In this document: piece by piece, positions 7,643 to 15,988 of the stretch
Layout of the letters: every line of letters starts with the position of its first letter
How positions within the stretch are numbered: position 1 is the stretch's first letter
From: Brachybacterium faecium DSM 4810
GTDB lineage: Bacteria > Actinomycetota > Actinomycetes > Actinomycetales > Dermabacteraceae
NCBI GenBank assembly: GCA_000023405.1
Contig: CP001643.1
Coordinates: forward strand, 3,224,001-3,288,000
Direction of reading: 5' to 3'
DNA length: 64,000 nucleotides
Position numbers and translations under genes: made by a program
Notes under the pieces: generated by a model
The model's input: only the letters and a program-made list of their open reading frames with translations
Database searches by the model: none
What the model was told of the DNA's origin: nothing

Positions 7643-9676
7643 CTACGCCTGCTCGCCCTCCCCCGCCACGGCGGTGATCTCGCCGGTGACGCTCAGCGAG
7701 CGCTCGAGCACGGCCTCGTCCTCGTCGGGATCCACCCCGGAGGCGAACTGCGACCAGTACAGCCGGTGGTAGGCGCCCTCGGCCTCGAGCAGCTGCTCGT
7801 GCGAGCCCTGCTCGACGATGTCGCCGTGCTCCATCACCAGGATCACGTCCGCGTCGCGGATCGTGGAGAGGCGGTGGGCGATCACGAAGCTGGTGCGGTC
7901 GGTGCGCAGCGCCGCCATCGCCTCCTGCACGAGCACCTCGGTGCGGGTGTCCACGGAGCTCGTGGCCTCGTCGAGGATGAGCAGCGCCGGATCGGCGAGG
8001 AAAGCGCGGGCGATGGTGATCAGCTGCCGCTCGCCGGCGGAGACGTTCGCGCCCTCGTCCTCGATCACGGTGTCGTAGCCCTCGGGCAGGGTGTGCACGA
8101 AGCGGTCCACGAAGGTGGCCCTGGCGGCGGCGAGCACCTCCTCGTCGCTCGCCTCGAGGCGGCCGTAGCGGATGTTCTCGCGGATGGTGCCGCCGAACAG
8201 CACCGCATCCTGCAGCACCATGCCCACGCGGCTGCGCACCGCGCCGCGGTCGAGCGCGCGGATGTCCACGCCGTCCAGGCGGATCTGCCCGGCGTCGATC
8301 TCGTAGAACCGCATGATGAGGTTCACCAGGGTGGTCTTGCCGGCGCCGGTGGGGCCCACGATCGCGATGGTCTGCCCCGGTTCCGCGGTGAGCGACAGGT
8401 CGCTGATCAGCGGCTTGTCCGGGGTGTAGGAGAAGGCGACGTGCTCGAACTCGATCCGGCCGCGGGTGGGGCCGGTGAGCTCCGCGGGCTCGATGCGCTC
8501 GCCGCGCCCCTCGCCGTCGACGCCCGCGCCGGCGGTGATCTCGCCATCGGCCTCCTGTTCCTCGGCGTCGAGCAGCTCGAAGATGCGCTCGGCGGAGGCC
8601 ACGCCGGAGATCAGCATGTTCGCCATCCCCGCCACCTCGCCGAGCGGGGCGTTGAACTCGCGCGAGTACTGGATGAAGGCCGTGACCTGTCCCAGCGACA
8701 TCTGCCCGGAGGCGATCCGCAGGCCGCCCACCACGGCGATGCCGACGTAGCCGAGGTAGGTCACCCACTGCATGATCGGCATGATCATGCCGGAGTAGAA
8801 CTGGGCCTTGAAGGAGGCCTCCCACAGCTCCTCGTTCCGCTCGTCGAACTGCTCGCGCATCGAGTCCTGGCGGTCGAAGACGGTCACCAGGTCGTGCCCG
8901 GTGAAGGACTCCTCGACATGGCCGTTCAGCCGCCCGGTGTTGCGCCACTGGGCGGTGAACAGCTTCTGCGACTTCGCGCCGATGAGCCCGATGACCACGC
9001 CGGAGATCGGCAGGGCGATCAGGGCGATGAGCGCCAGCTGCCAGGACAGCCAGAACATCATGACGGTGATGCCCACGATCGTCAGGACCGCGTAGACCAG
9101 GGAGGCGAAGGCCTGCTGGAGGGCGGTCTGGACGTTGTCGACGTCGTTGGTGGTGCGGGAGAGCAGGTCACCGCGCTGGCGGGTGTCGAAGTAGGACAGC
9201 GGCAGACGGTTGACCTTCGCCTCGATCCTCTCGCGCAGGCGGTAGACGATCTCCATCACCACGTCGTTCAGCAGCCGTCCCTGCAGCCAGTCGAACAGCG
9301 CCGCGATCACGTACATGCCCAGCACGATCAGCAGCAGCCGGCCCAGCGCGTCGAAGGCGACGCCGTCTCCGGTGAGGAAGCCGTCGAAGATGACGTCCAT
9401 GGCGTCGCCGAGGATGGTGGGCGCCCAGACGGTGAGCACGGTGGAGATCAGGCCGAACAGCAGCACCACGGACAGTCCGAGCTTGTGCTCGCCGAAGGTG
9501 CCCGCGAGCCGCAGCGCTGAGGGCCAGAACGCCTTCGCCTTGCGCGGCGCGGCCTCGCCCCACTCCCCCGACATCGACTCCTGCATCTCGAGGATCTCGG
9601 ATTCGGTGAGCTCGGCTCCCGCCCCGGTGCTCTCGTGCGCGTCGCCCCTCCTGCGGGAGGTCTTCTTCGCGCTCAT
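7643..9676 (-). CDS. ABC exporter half-transporter 2 (TMD-NBD)
   Basis: A 677-residue type IV ABC exporter subunit. Residues 1-70 are a charged cytoplasmic extension; six membrane helices follow (about 70-350), with an ABC_membrane domain containing TRQRGDLLSRTTNDVDNVQ. The ATPase domain has Walker A GPTGAGKTT, signature VSAGERQ, Walker B LLILDEATSSVD and the switch His in IAHRLSTI. An insert rich in Glu/Gly before the ATPase resembles those of LmrD/TM288-type subunits. The start overlaps the stop of the partner subunit (ATGA at 9673-9676), pointing to a heterodimer. Substrate unknown; multidrug or lipid export is typical. Confidence 0.92.
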   Translation of the reverse strand: MSAKKTSRRRGDAHESTGAGAELTESEILEMQESMSGEWGEAAPRKAKAFWPSALRLAGTFGEHKLGLSVVLLFGLISTVLTVWAPTILGDAMDVIFDGFLTGDGVAFDALGRLLLIVLGMYVIAALFDWLQGRLLNDVVMEIVYRLRERIEAKVNRLPLSYFDTRQRGDLLSRTTNDVDNVQTALQQAFASLVYAVLTIVGITVMMFWLSWQLALIALIALPISGVVIGLIGAKSQKLFTAQWRNTGRLNGHVEESFTGHDLVTVFDRQDSMREQFDERNEELWEASFKAQFYSGMIMPIMQWVTYLGYVGIAVVGGLRIASGQMSLGQVTAFIQYSREFNAPLGEVAGMANMLISGVASAERIFELLDAEEQEADGEITAGAGVDGEGRGERIEPAELTGPTRGRIEFEHVAFSYTPDKPLISDLSLTAEPGQTIAIVGPTGAGKTTLVNLIMRFYEIDAGQIRLDGVDIRALDRGAVRSRVGMVLQDAVLFGGTIRENIRYGRLEASDEEVLAAARATFVDRFVHTLPEGYDTVIEDEGANVSAGERQLITIARAFLADPALLILDEATSSVDTRTEVLVQEAMAALRTDRTSFVIAHRLSTIRDADVILVMEHGDIVEQGSHEQLLEAEGAYHRLYWSQFASGVDPDEDEAVLERSLSVTGEITAVAGEGEQA

Positions 9677-11436
9677 GCCGGCTCCTCCACGGTGATCTGG
9701 GAGTCGACGATCTCCCGGTAGGTCTGCGAGCTCTCCAGCAGCTCCTCGTGGGTGCCGCGGCCCACGATCCGGCCCTCCTCGAGCACCAGGATCTGATCCG
9801 CGGAGGTGATGGTGGAGATGCGCTGGGCGACGATGAGGGTGGTCGCGCCGCGGGTGTGGCGGGCCAGGCCCTCGCGCACCTTCGCGTCGGTGGTGACGTC
9901 CAGCGCGGAGAACGAGTCGTCGAAGACGTACACGCGCGGCGCGGCGACGAGGGTGCGGGCGATGCACAGGCGCTGGCGCTGCCCGCCGGAGACGTTGGTG
10001 CCGCCCTGGGAGACGGAGGAGTCCAGGCCGCGGGCGGCGCTCTCCCCCTCCCCGGTGGTGCGGTCGGCGACGAACTCGGTGCCCTGGGCGACGTCGAGCG
10101 CGCGCCACAGCTGCTCCTCATCGGCCCCGGGATCCCCGAAGCGCAGGTTGTGCGCGATGGTGCCGGAGAACAGGTAGGGCTTCTGCGGCACCAGTCCGAC
10201 GGTCCGCGAGATGGTGGCGCGGGAGAGGTCGGTGACCGGCACGCCGTCCAGCAGCACCTGGCCGCCGGTCGCGTCGTGCAGGCGCGGGATGAGGTTGACC
10301 AGGGTGGTCTTGCCCGCGCCGGTCGAGCCGATGATCGCGGTGGTCCTCCCCGCCTCCGCGGTGAAGGAGAGGCCGTCGAGCACGGGGGACTCGGCGCCCG
10401 GATAGGCGAAGGTGACGTCGCGGAACTCGATCCTCGCGCCGCCGCCCTCCTGTGCGAGGGCGACCGGCTGGGTGGGCTCCGCGAGGGTCGGGACGGTCTC
10501 GAGCACCTCGCCGATGCGGCGGGCGCTGATGATCGCGCGCGGGAACATCATGAACATGAAGGTGCCCATCATGACCGCCATGAGGATCTGCAGCAGGTAC
10601 TGCATGAAGGCGGTGAGCGCCCCCACCTGGACCAGGCCCGCATCGACCCGGTGACCGCCGAACCAGAGCACCGCGGCGGTGGCGAGGTGGAGCACCACCG
10701 TGATCGCCGGCCCCATGATCACGAACAGCCGCCCGATCCGCACCGAGGTGTCGGTGAGCTCGGCGTTGGCGCCCTCGAAGCGGGCGGTCTCGTGCCGCTC
10801 CCGCACGAAGGCGCGCACCACGCGGATGCCCATGATCTGCTCGCGCATCACGGAGTTGATCGCGTCGATGTTGTCCTGCATCCGCTGGAACAGCGGCATC
10901 AGGCGGGTGACCAGCAGCGACACGATCACCATCAGCACCGGCACGGAGACCCACACCAGCCAGGACAGCCCCGGGTCCTCCTGGATCGCCATGACGATCC
11001 CGCCGATGGACATGATCGGCACCATCACCATGAAGTTCAGCGTCATCAGCACCAGCATCTGCACCTGCTGGACGTCGTTGGTGGCGCGGGTGATGAGGGT
11101 GGGGGCGCCGTAGCGGCCCATCTCCTCGGTGGAGAAGCGGTCCACGCGGGTGTAGATCGAGCGGCGGATGTCGCGGCCCATGCCCATCGAGGCCCGGGCG
11201 CCGAACCACACCGAGGCGATCGCGGTGACCACCTGCACCATCGCGACCACCAGCATGAGGCCGCCCACGCGCCAGATGTAGTCCGTGTCTCCGGTGGCGA
11301 CGCCGTTGTCGATGATGTCCGCGTTGAGGCTGGGCAGGTAGAGGGTCGCCAGGATGGTGGCGAGCTGGAGGACGACGACGGCCGCCACGTGCGGCAGGTA
11401 CGGCCGCAGGTGGCGCCGGATCAGGGTCCAGAGCAT
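9673..11436 (-). CDS. ABC exporter half-transporter 1 (TMD-NBD)
   Basis: A 587-residue partner of the downstream subunit. Six membrane helices span about residues 15-300, with the coupling segment GRYGAPTLITRATNDVQQVQ. The ATPase domain has Walker A GSTGAGKTT, signature VSGGQRQR, and a Walker B region reading VYVFDDSFSALDV. Here the Walker B Asp is followed by Asp instead of the catalytic Glu, the usual degenerate site of heterodimeric exporters; its partner keeps Glu. GGGAGA precedes the ATG. Upstream lie 147 bp with a short repeat and then the GntR remnant, so the promoter is probably in that gap. Confidence 0.92.
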   Translation of the reverse strand: MLWTLIRRHLRPYLPHVAAVVVLQLATILATLYLPSLNADIIDNGVATGDTDYIWRVGGLMLVVAMVQVVTAIASVWFGARASMGMGRDIRRSIYTRVDRFSTEEMGRYGAPTLITRATNDVQQVQMLVLMTLNFMVMVPIMSIGGIVMAIQEDPGLSWLVWVSVPVLMVIVSLLVTRLMPLFQRMQDNIDAINSVMREQIMGIRVVRAFVRERHETARFEGANAELTDTSVRIGRLFVIMGPAITVVLHLATAAVLWFGGHRVDAGLVQVGALTAFMQYLLQILMAVMMGTFMFMMFPRAIISARRIGEVLETVPTLAEPTQPVALAQEGGGARIEFRDVTFAYPGAESPVLDGLSFTAEAGRTTAIIGSTGAGKTTLVNLIPRLHDATGGQVLLDGVPVTDLSRATISRTVGLVPQKPYLFSGTIAHNLRFGDPGADEEQLWRALDVAQGTEFVADRTTGEGESAARGLDSSVSQGGTNVSGGQRQRLCIARTLVAAPRVYVFDDSFSALDVTTDAKVREGLARHTRGATTLIVAQRISTITSADQILVLEEGRIVGRGTHEELLESSQTYREIVDSQITVEEPA

Positions 11437-11583
11437 GGGGTCTCCCGGAACAGGGTGATGCGGCCCGGCCGACGGGGGTGAGCGGCCGGGGTCTCGAACC
11501 GACGGTCCATCCTCGCCTGCGGCGGCCCCGGGCGCATCCCCTTTTGGTCGCAGGATCCGGGGTGGTCGCAGGATCCGGGACGG
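11437..11583. repeat. spacer with tandem 18-bp repeat
   Basis: GGTCGCAGGATCCGGG occurs at 11546-11561 and 11564-11579, period 18 bp, in the gap upstream of the ABC exporter operon. It may be an operator pair or a replication-slippage product. No clear -10 element was recognised. Confidence 0.6.
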
Positions 11584-11985
11584 TCACAGCCCCTTGAGCA
11601 TCGCCAGGCCGTTGCCGCCGCCGCGCACCGCGCTCGAGGCGAAGCGCGCATGACCGGGCAGGTAGCGATCCTCGGACCACTCCAGCGGCGTGCCCTCGAT
11701 GGTGAAGGCGCGTCGGCGCAGCCGCATCAGCGGCGACCCCTCGGGGATCTCGAGCAGGCGCGCGTCCACCTCGTCCGCCCCCACCGCATCGAGCAGGCGC
11801 GTGGCGTGGTGGATGTCGACGCCGCTGGCGACCAGCCGCTCGTGGATGGATCCGGAGTCCGGGTCGAAGGAGAGCACGTGGCGGCCCACCTCGTAGGAGT
11901 AGCACAGCCGCTCGAGCATGATCGGCACCCCGTCGGCCAGCCGCACCCGCAGTACCTCGACCACCGGGTCGCCCTCGTCGGCGTC
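11584..11985 (-). pseudogene. GntR-family regulator remnant (UTRA domain only)
   Basis: The last ~130 codons encode a recognisable UTRA effector domain: VVEVLRVRLADGVPIMLER, then YLPGHARFASS near the end. This is the ligand-binding part of GntR/HutC (PhnF-like) regulators. The winged helix that should precede it is missing: upstream in this frame, about 11985-12255, the translation is Arg/His-rich shadow of another gene, and no frame on this strand carries the HTH. The break at about 11980-11990 coincides with the start of an alcohol dehydrogenase remnant on the other strand. A protein without DNA-binding domain could still be made, but decay after deletion is more likely. Confidence 0.65.
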
Positions 11986-12279
11986 GCCTCCGCGGTGGGC
12001 TCCCTGGAGGCGGGAGGCACGGCGGTGCTCGCCGGCAGCGTCTTCCCCGGACCGCCCCTCGCCATGGCCCCCGAGGCACTGGTGCGGGGACGCCACTCGC
12101 TCATCGGCGTGCACAACTACGAGCCGCAGCACCTCGCGGCGGCTGTCGCGCTGCTCTCCTCCCCCGCGGCGTCCGTGCTCGCGGACCCGGCCGTGCTCAG
12201 CATCCCGGTCGGTCTGGACGGGGCAGCGGCCGCCTTCGCCGCGCCGACGGCTCATCTCCGCACGCTCGTACGCCCCTAG
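11986..12279 (+). pseudogene. zinc-type alcohol dehydrogenase remnant (C-terminal end)
   Basis: About 97 codons match the C-terminal part of medium-chain dehydrogenases, with GGTAVLAGSVFPGPP at the end of the Rossmann fold, then LIGVHNYEPQHLAAAV and the terminal FAAPTAHLRTLVRP. The GVHNY segment is typical of the alcohol dehydrogenases linked to phosphonate catabolism. The catalytic zinc domain and nucleotide site that should precede it are absent; upstream sequence is the antisense of the GntR remnant. Both remnants point away from a common breakpoint, as expected if one deletion removed the 5' halves of a divergent regulator/dehydrogenase pair. Confidence 0.6.
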
Positions 12280-12425
12280 CCGCAGCGGCGTACGGGGCGG
12301 TGCCCTCTCCGCCGCGTTCGCCGGTGCGCGGATATGCCTGCGCTCTTACGGCGCGCGGCCCCACCCGTCCTCCCACGCTGCCCCGTCCTGTCACGGCGTC
12401 CCGCGGACGTGCCCACTGCGGCCTC
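12280..12425. other. intergenic, nothing recognised
   Basis: 146 bp between the dehydrogenase remnant and the 3' end of lrgB. No gene, repeat or clear hairpin seen. Confidence 0.5.
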
Positions 12426-13124
12426 TCAGGCCGTCACCAGCTGGGCGACCAGCGGCAGGACGAGGGTCATGGCCAGGGCGTTGAGCACCATGGCGGCGCT
12501 GGACCAGCCGCCCGAGGTGGTGGATTCGTCGAGCACGCGGGAGGTGCCGATGCCGTGCGAGGTCATCCCGATCGCGAAGCCGCGCGCCCGCTCGTCCCGC
12601 ACCCGCACCAGGGTGAGCAGCCCCGGCCCGATCACGGCGCCGAGGGTGCCGGAGATCAGGGTGAGCACCACGGCCATCGGCACGGAGGCGCCGAGCGTCT
12701 CGGCGATCGTGAGGCCGACGGGTGAGGTGACGGAGCGGGGCAGTGCGGCACGCAGCATCGCCTCGTCGGCCCCGAATCCCACCATCGCGCCGACCGTCAC
12801 CGCGATGCTCACCACCCCGCCGATCACCAGGGCGGCGGCCACCGCCCCGGCCGAGGAGGCGAGCGCCGCCCCGTTGCGCAGCAACGGCAGCGCGAGCGCC
12901 ACGGTGGCCGGGCCCAGCAGCAGGGTGAGCAGGGCGACCTGATCCATGTACAGGGCGTACGGCATGCCCGTCAGCTGCAGCACCGCGGCCACGCCGAGAA
13001 CGGTCACCAGCACCGGCGACAGCAGGCCCGGGCGGCCGAAGCGGTGGTAGAGCCCGAGGGAGAGCAGGTAGATCGTCAGCGTCAGGGCGAGGCCGAAGAC
13101 GGGCAGCTCGTAGAGCGCGCTCAT
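12426..13124 (-). CDS. lrgB: LrgB/CidB family membrane protein
   Basis: A 232-residue integral membrane protein with about six or seven helices. Seen: the family segment SVTSPVGLTIAETLGASVPMA and GMTSHGIGTSRVLDE near the C-terminus, both typical of LrgB. Members work with LrgA-type small holin-like proteins in murein hydrolase control or in export of small metabolites such as pyruvate or glycolate. ATG 13124 overlaps the stop of the lrgA-type gene by 4 bp (ATGA). LrgAB and CidAB cannot be told apart from this sequence alone. Confidence 0.88.
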   Translation of the reverse strand: MSALYELPVFGLALTLTIYLLSLGLYHRFGRPGLLSPVLVTVLGVAAVLQLTGMPYALYMDQVALLTLLLGPATVALALPLLRNGAALASSAGAVAAALVIGGVVSIAVTVGAMVGFGADEAMLRAALPRSVTSPVGLTIAETLGASVPMAVVLTLISGTLGAVIGPGLLTLVRVRDERARGFAIGMTSHGIGTSRVLDESTTSGGWSSAAMVLNALAMTLVLPLVAQLVTA

Positions 13125-13606
13125 GCCGGGGACCGTCCCGTCCCGGGACCGGAAGCAGGACCCGCGTCGGGGTCGAGGCCGAGGCGAGGGCCGGAGCCGG
13201 GAGCGCCCGACGAGCCGGTGGTGCCGCGTCGTCGGTCCTGGCGGCGCAGCAGGGCCTGCAGCAGCCCTCCGACCACCACCAGCGTCAGCACGAAGGATCC
13301 GCCGACGGCGAGCGCGATCGGCAGCGCGTTCTGGGCGAGGGTCTGCACCTCGAGCACGATCCCCACCCCGGGCGGGACGAACAGCAGCTGCAGGTGCTGG
13401 AGCAGCGGCGCCGCGGCCGGCTCGGCGGCGCGGACCACGGACCGGGTGGGGCGCAGCAGACCGAGCAGCACGAGCAGCACCAGCCCGAGCACCACACCGG
13501 GCACGGGCAGGCCCAGCAGATGCTCGAGCGTCAACCCCACCATCTGCGCGCCGAGCAGGATCACGAGGCCCAGCAGCACCGGGGGCAGGAGGGCGGCACG
13601 GGTCAT
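13121..13606 (-). CDS. lrgA: LrgA/CidA family holin-like protein
   Basis: A 161-residue membrane protein with four predicted helices: a first helix at about 6-26, LPVPGVVLGLVLLVLLGLL (about 32-50), the loop LLFVPPGVGI typical of LrgA, and a last helix about 98-118. The C-terminal 40 residues are Gly/Pro/Arg-rich and extend beyond the family norm. ATG 13606 is preferred to GTG 13639 because the added N-terminus would be charged and unlike relatives; no strong ribosome site separates them. Translationally coupled to lrgB. Divergent from the acetyltransferase gene with 56 bp between the starts. Confidence 0.85.
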   Translation of the reverse strand: MTRAALLPPVLLGLVILLGAQMVGLTLEHLLGLPVPGVVLGLVLLVLLGLLRPTRSVVRAAEPAAAPLLQHLQLLFVPPGVGIVLEVQTLAQNALPIALAVGGSFVLTLVVVGGLLQALLRRQDRRRGTTGSSGAPGSGPRLGLDPDAGPASGPGTGRSPA

Positions 13607-13662
13607 CCGGCCATCGTGCCATCGCCGCCTCTGACCCACCGACCCGGTCCCATACTGACCCC

Positions 13663-14202
13663 ATGCCCCTCACGTTCCCGCTGCACAGCGACCGCCTCGA
13701 CCTGCGGCCGTTCGAGACCTCCGATCTCGAGGCGGCGCATCGCGTGTACGGCGACGCAGAGGTGATGCGGCACGTGGGAGAGGGCGGGGCCGTGGGCCGG
13801 GAGGGCTCCGCCGCGTTGATCGCCGCCTACCGCGAGCACCAGGCCCGGCACGGATTCGCGTTCTGGGCCGTGATCGAGCGTGCCTCCGGCCAGCTGATCG
13901 GCGATGCCGGTCTCGAGGTCACCGCCGAGGGCGTCGAGCTCGGATACACCCTGGCCCGGGCGTGGTGGGGGCAGGGGCTCGCCACCGAGGCGGCGCAGCG
14001 GTGCGTCCAGGCCGCCTTCGGGCCGTTGGGGCTCACCCGCCTGGTGGCCGTGGTCGATCCCGCGAACCCGGCGTCGGCCGGGGTGCTCGGGCGTCTCGGC
14101 TTCCGCGAGGAGCGCGTGGTCACCGCCCATGGCAGACCGCACCGGCTCTTCGCCCTGCCGCGACCGGCCCCCTCCCCGCGGCGGCGGGGTCAGTCGAAGT
14201 AG
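13663..14202 (+). CDS. GNAT family N-acetyltransferase (RimJ/RimL-like)
   Basis: A 179-residue acetyl-CoA-dependent transferase. Seen: opening strand SDRLDLRPFETSDLEAAHRVY, the beta-bulge strand VELGYTLARAWWGQGLATEAA with the acetyl-CoA pyrophosphate loop (WWGQGLATEA), and the late VDPANPASAGVLGRLGF motif. These mark the RimJ/RimL-like group acting on protein N-termini or small amines. The ATG follows a CATACT -10-like hexamer (13651-13656) by only 6 bases and has no ribosome site, so leaderless translation is likely. The gene overlaps the 3' end of the convergent M20 gene by 13 bp. Confidence 0.88.
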   Translation: MPLTFPLHSDRLDLRPFETSDLEAAHRVYGDAEVMRHVGEGGAVGREGSAALIAAYREHQARHGFAFWAVIERASGQLIGDAGLEVTAEGVELGYTLARAWWGQGLATEAAQRCVQAAFGPLGLTRLVAVVDPANPASAGVLGRLGFREERVVTAHGRPHRLFALPRPAPSPRRRGQSK

Positions 14203-15635
14203 CGGGGCACGTCGATCGGCCCGCCCGCGGCCCGGAACTCCTCGACCGCCGCGGCGGCGAGCACGCGGTCGTGGAGGGCATCGAGCACGGTCGCGGCGAG
14301 GCCGTAGGCCCCGTCGGCCGCGGCGGCGCGGGCGTCCGCGGAGACGGCACAGGCCGCGAACTCGCGGGTGTGGAGCGCGACCTCCGGCGGCGCGATCCGG
14401 ATCACCGGATGGATGCCGGGGATCCGATAGCTGACGTTGCCGAAGTCGGTGGAGGCCGCGAGCGAGGGCGAGACCACGCCGTGCGGCAGCGGATCGCGGC
14501 CCCGACGGCGCTGCGCCTCGACCCACCGCCCGGTGAGCGCCTCGTTGGTGCGCACCGGCAGCGACGGCGGATGCTCGTCCCAGCGCACGGAGACGCCCAC
14601 GCCGGCCATGAGCGCCGCCCCGCGGGCCACGTCCTCGACCCGCCGCGAGAGGTCCTTGAGGGTCTCGGGCCGCTGCGAGCGGACGTACAGGTCCATCCGC
14701 GCCCGGTCGGGGATCACGCTGGCGCGGTCGCCGCCCTCGCGGATCACGGCGTGGATGCGATCCGTCGGCGGGGTCTGCTGCCGCATCAGACCGATGCCCT
14801 GGTACATGAGGTTCGCCGCGTCCAGCGCGTTGCGGCCCATGTACGGCTGGGCCGAGGCATGGGCGGTGTGGCCGTGGAACTCGACGGTGAGCGTGCGACG
14901 CCCCAGCCAGGTCTGATCGGCCAGGTCATATCCGTAGGGGTGCGCCATCACCGCGGCGTCCAGCCCCTCGAACGCCCCTTCACGGGCCATGTGCTCCTTG
15001 CCGGTGTGGCCCTCCTCGGCGGGGGTCCCGAGGAACACCACCCGCCCGGGCACGGCCGACGGGTCCTCCTTCGCGAGCGCGGCCAGGGCGAGGAACGCCC
15101 CCAGCCCCATCACGGCGATGACGTTGTGACCGCAGCCGTGGCCCACCCCGGGCAGCGCGTCGTACTCGGACAGGATCGCGTAGGTCGGCCCGTCGGCCGA
15201 TTCGACGGCCGGCCCCTCGACCCCCTGTGTCTCTGTCTCGGCCTCCGTCTCTGTCTCTGTCTCTGCGCCGGCCCGCGCCGTGCCGGTCCCGCGGATCTCG
15301 GCCCGGATCGCGGTGTCCAGACCGTGCACGCCCACCTGCGCGTCGATGCCGTGGGCGGCGAGGGACCCGGCGATCGCCCGGGCGGAGCGGTGCTCCTCGA
15401 AAGCCACCTCGGGATGCGCGGCCAGATCGAGCATCAGCGCGATCATCTCGTCCGCGTCGGCCGCCAGCTGCTGCTCGAGCCGGTCGTGCAGCGCCCGCGG
15501 CGCGCCGGCGAAGGCGGAGCCGGGATGGCTCACGCTCCACATCGCCGACTCGCGCTCCTCGTCGAGCTGCTGGAGGTAGGCGGTGGACACCTCGGAATGC
15601 TCGGCGCCACGATGCGCCGTCGACTCGTGGGACAT
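14190..15635 (-). CDS. M20 family amidohydrolase
   Basis: A 481-residue metal-dependent amidohydrolase of the M20D/AbgB-like group, removing an acyl or aminoacyl group from a small amide. Seen: the metal ligands in GHGCGHN (about residues 174-180), the catalytic Glu pair in GTPAEEGHTGK, the dimerisation insert beginning VEFHGHTAHASAQPYMGRNALDA, and the late metal His near ALHTREFA. A Thr/Glu tandem stretch (TETETEAETET, about 126-136) encoded by a hexanucleotide microsatellite sits in a loop before SEYDALPG; its length may vary. ATG 15635 follows a TACCGT -10-like hexamer by 8 bases and lacks a ribosome site, suggesting a leaderless message. Divergent from metP. Confidence 0.88.
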   Translation of the reverse strand: MSHESTAHRGAEHSEVSTAYLQQLDEERESAMWSVSHPGSAFAGAPRALHDRLEQQLAADADEMIALMLDLAAHPEVAFEEHRSARAIAGSLAAHGIDAQVGVHGLDTAIRAEIRGTGTARAGAETETETEAETETQGVEGPAVESADGPTYAILSEYDALPGVGHGCGHNVIAVMGLGAFLALAALAKEDPSAVPGRVVFLGTPAEEGHTGKEHMAREGAFEGLDAAVMAHPYGYDLADQTWLGRRTLTVEFHGHTAHASAQPYMGRNALDAANLMYQGIGLMRQQTPPTDRIHAVIREGGDRASVIPDRARMDLYVRSQRPETLKDLSRRVEDVARGAALMAGVGVSVRWDEHPPSLPVRTNEALTGRWVEAQRRRGRDPLPHGVVSPSLAASTDFGNVSYRIPGIHPVIRIAPPEVALHTREFAACAVSADARAAAADGAYGLAATVLDALHDRVLAAAAVEEFRAAGGPIDVPRYFD

Positions 15636-15988
15636 GCGGACACGGTAGGGCACGGGGGTGGACAGTGCCTCCCCGCGTCGCGTAACGGTACGATTCGGTC
15701 TCAGTGCCCCGCGGCGACCCCGCACGGGCACGCCCTCGCACGGACCGCCCACCCCTGCGGCCCGTGGTCACCTCCCGGTGGCCGACACCGTCGCCTCGCG
15801 GCGACGACCTCGTCGTCCCTCGACGGAGCGCGCAGCCCGCACCGGGCGTGCCCCGTCGCTCGGCGACAGCGCCCGCCGCTCCGTGCGGCGGTCCATCGCG
15901 TCCCTCGCGGCGTTCCTTCCCCGGGCCGTCATCGTCGTCGGCCCTCCCCCGTGCCGCCCCTCGCGGCGCAGCTCCCCGGAGGCTCTTC
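15636..15988 (+). promoter_or_regulatory. divergent promoter region and long metP leader
   Basis: 353 bp without a credible gene. A TACGAT -10-like hexamer at 15689-15694 would give a leader of about 290 nt before metP. The leader contains a small perfect hairpin (CGTCGCC with GGCGACG, 15789-15806). The metP frame is open back to 15704, but the predicted residues are Arg/Pro-rich and not family-like, so the region is treated as untranslated. No known methionine riboswitch core was recognised. Confidence 0.4.

Noticed and set aside
9748-11481. Long His/Gly/Glu-rich plus-strand frame opposite the ABC exporter, and similar frames opposite most genes
   Set aside because: High-GC antisense shadows without ribosome sites or family sequence; the opposite strand carries the conserved protein.
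11650-11980. Full-length plus-strand gene 11650-12279
   Set aside because: Only the last ~97 codons resemble a dehydrogenase; the upstream part is the antisense of the UTRA domain.
15704-15988. N-terminal extension of MetP from an upstream in-frame start
   Set aside because: The added 95 residues are Arg/Pro-rich and unlike the family; a good ribosome site precedes ATG 15989.
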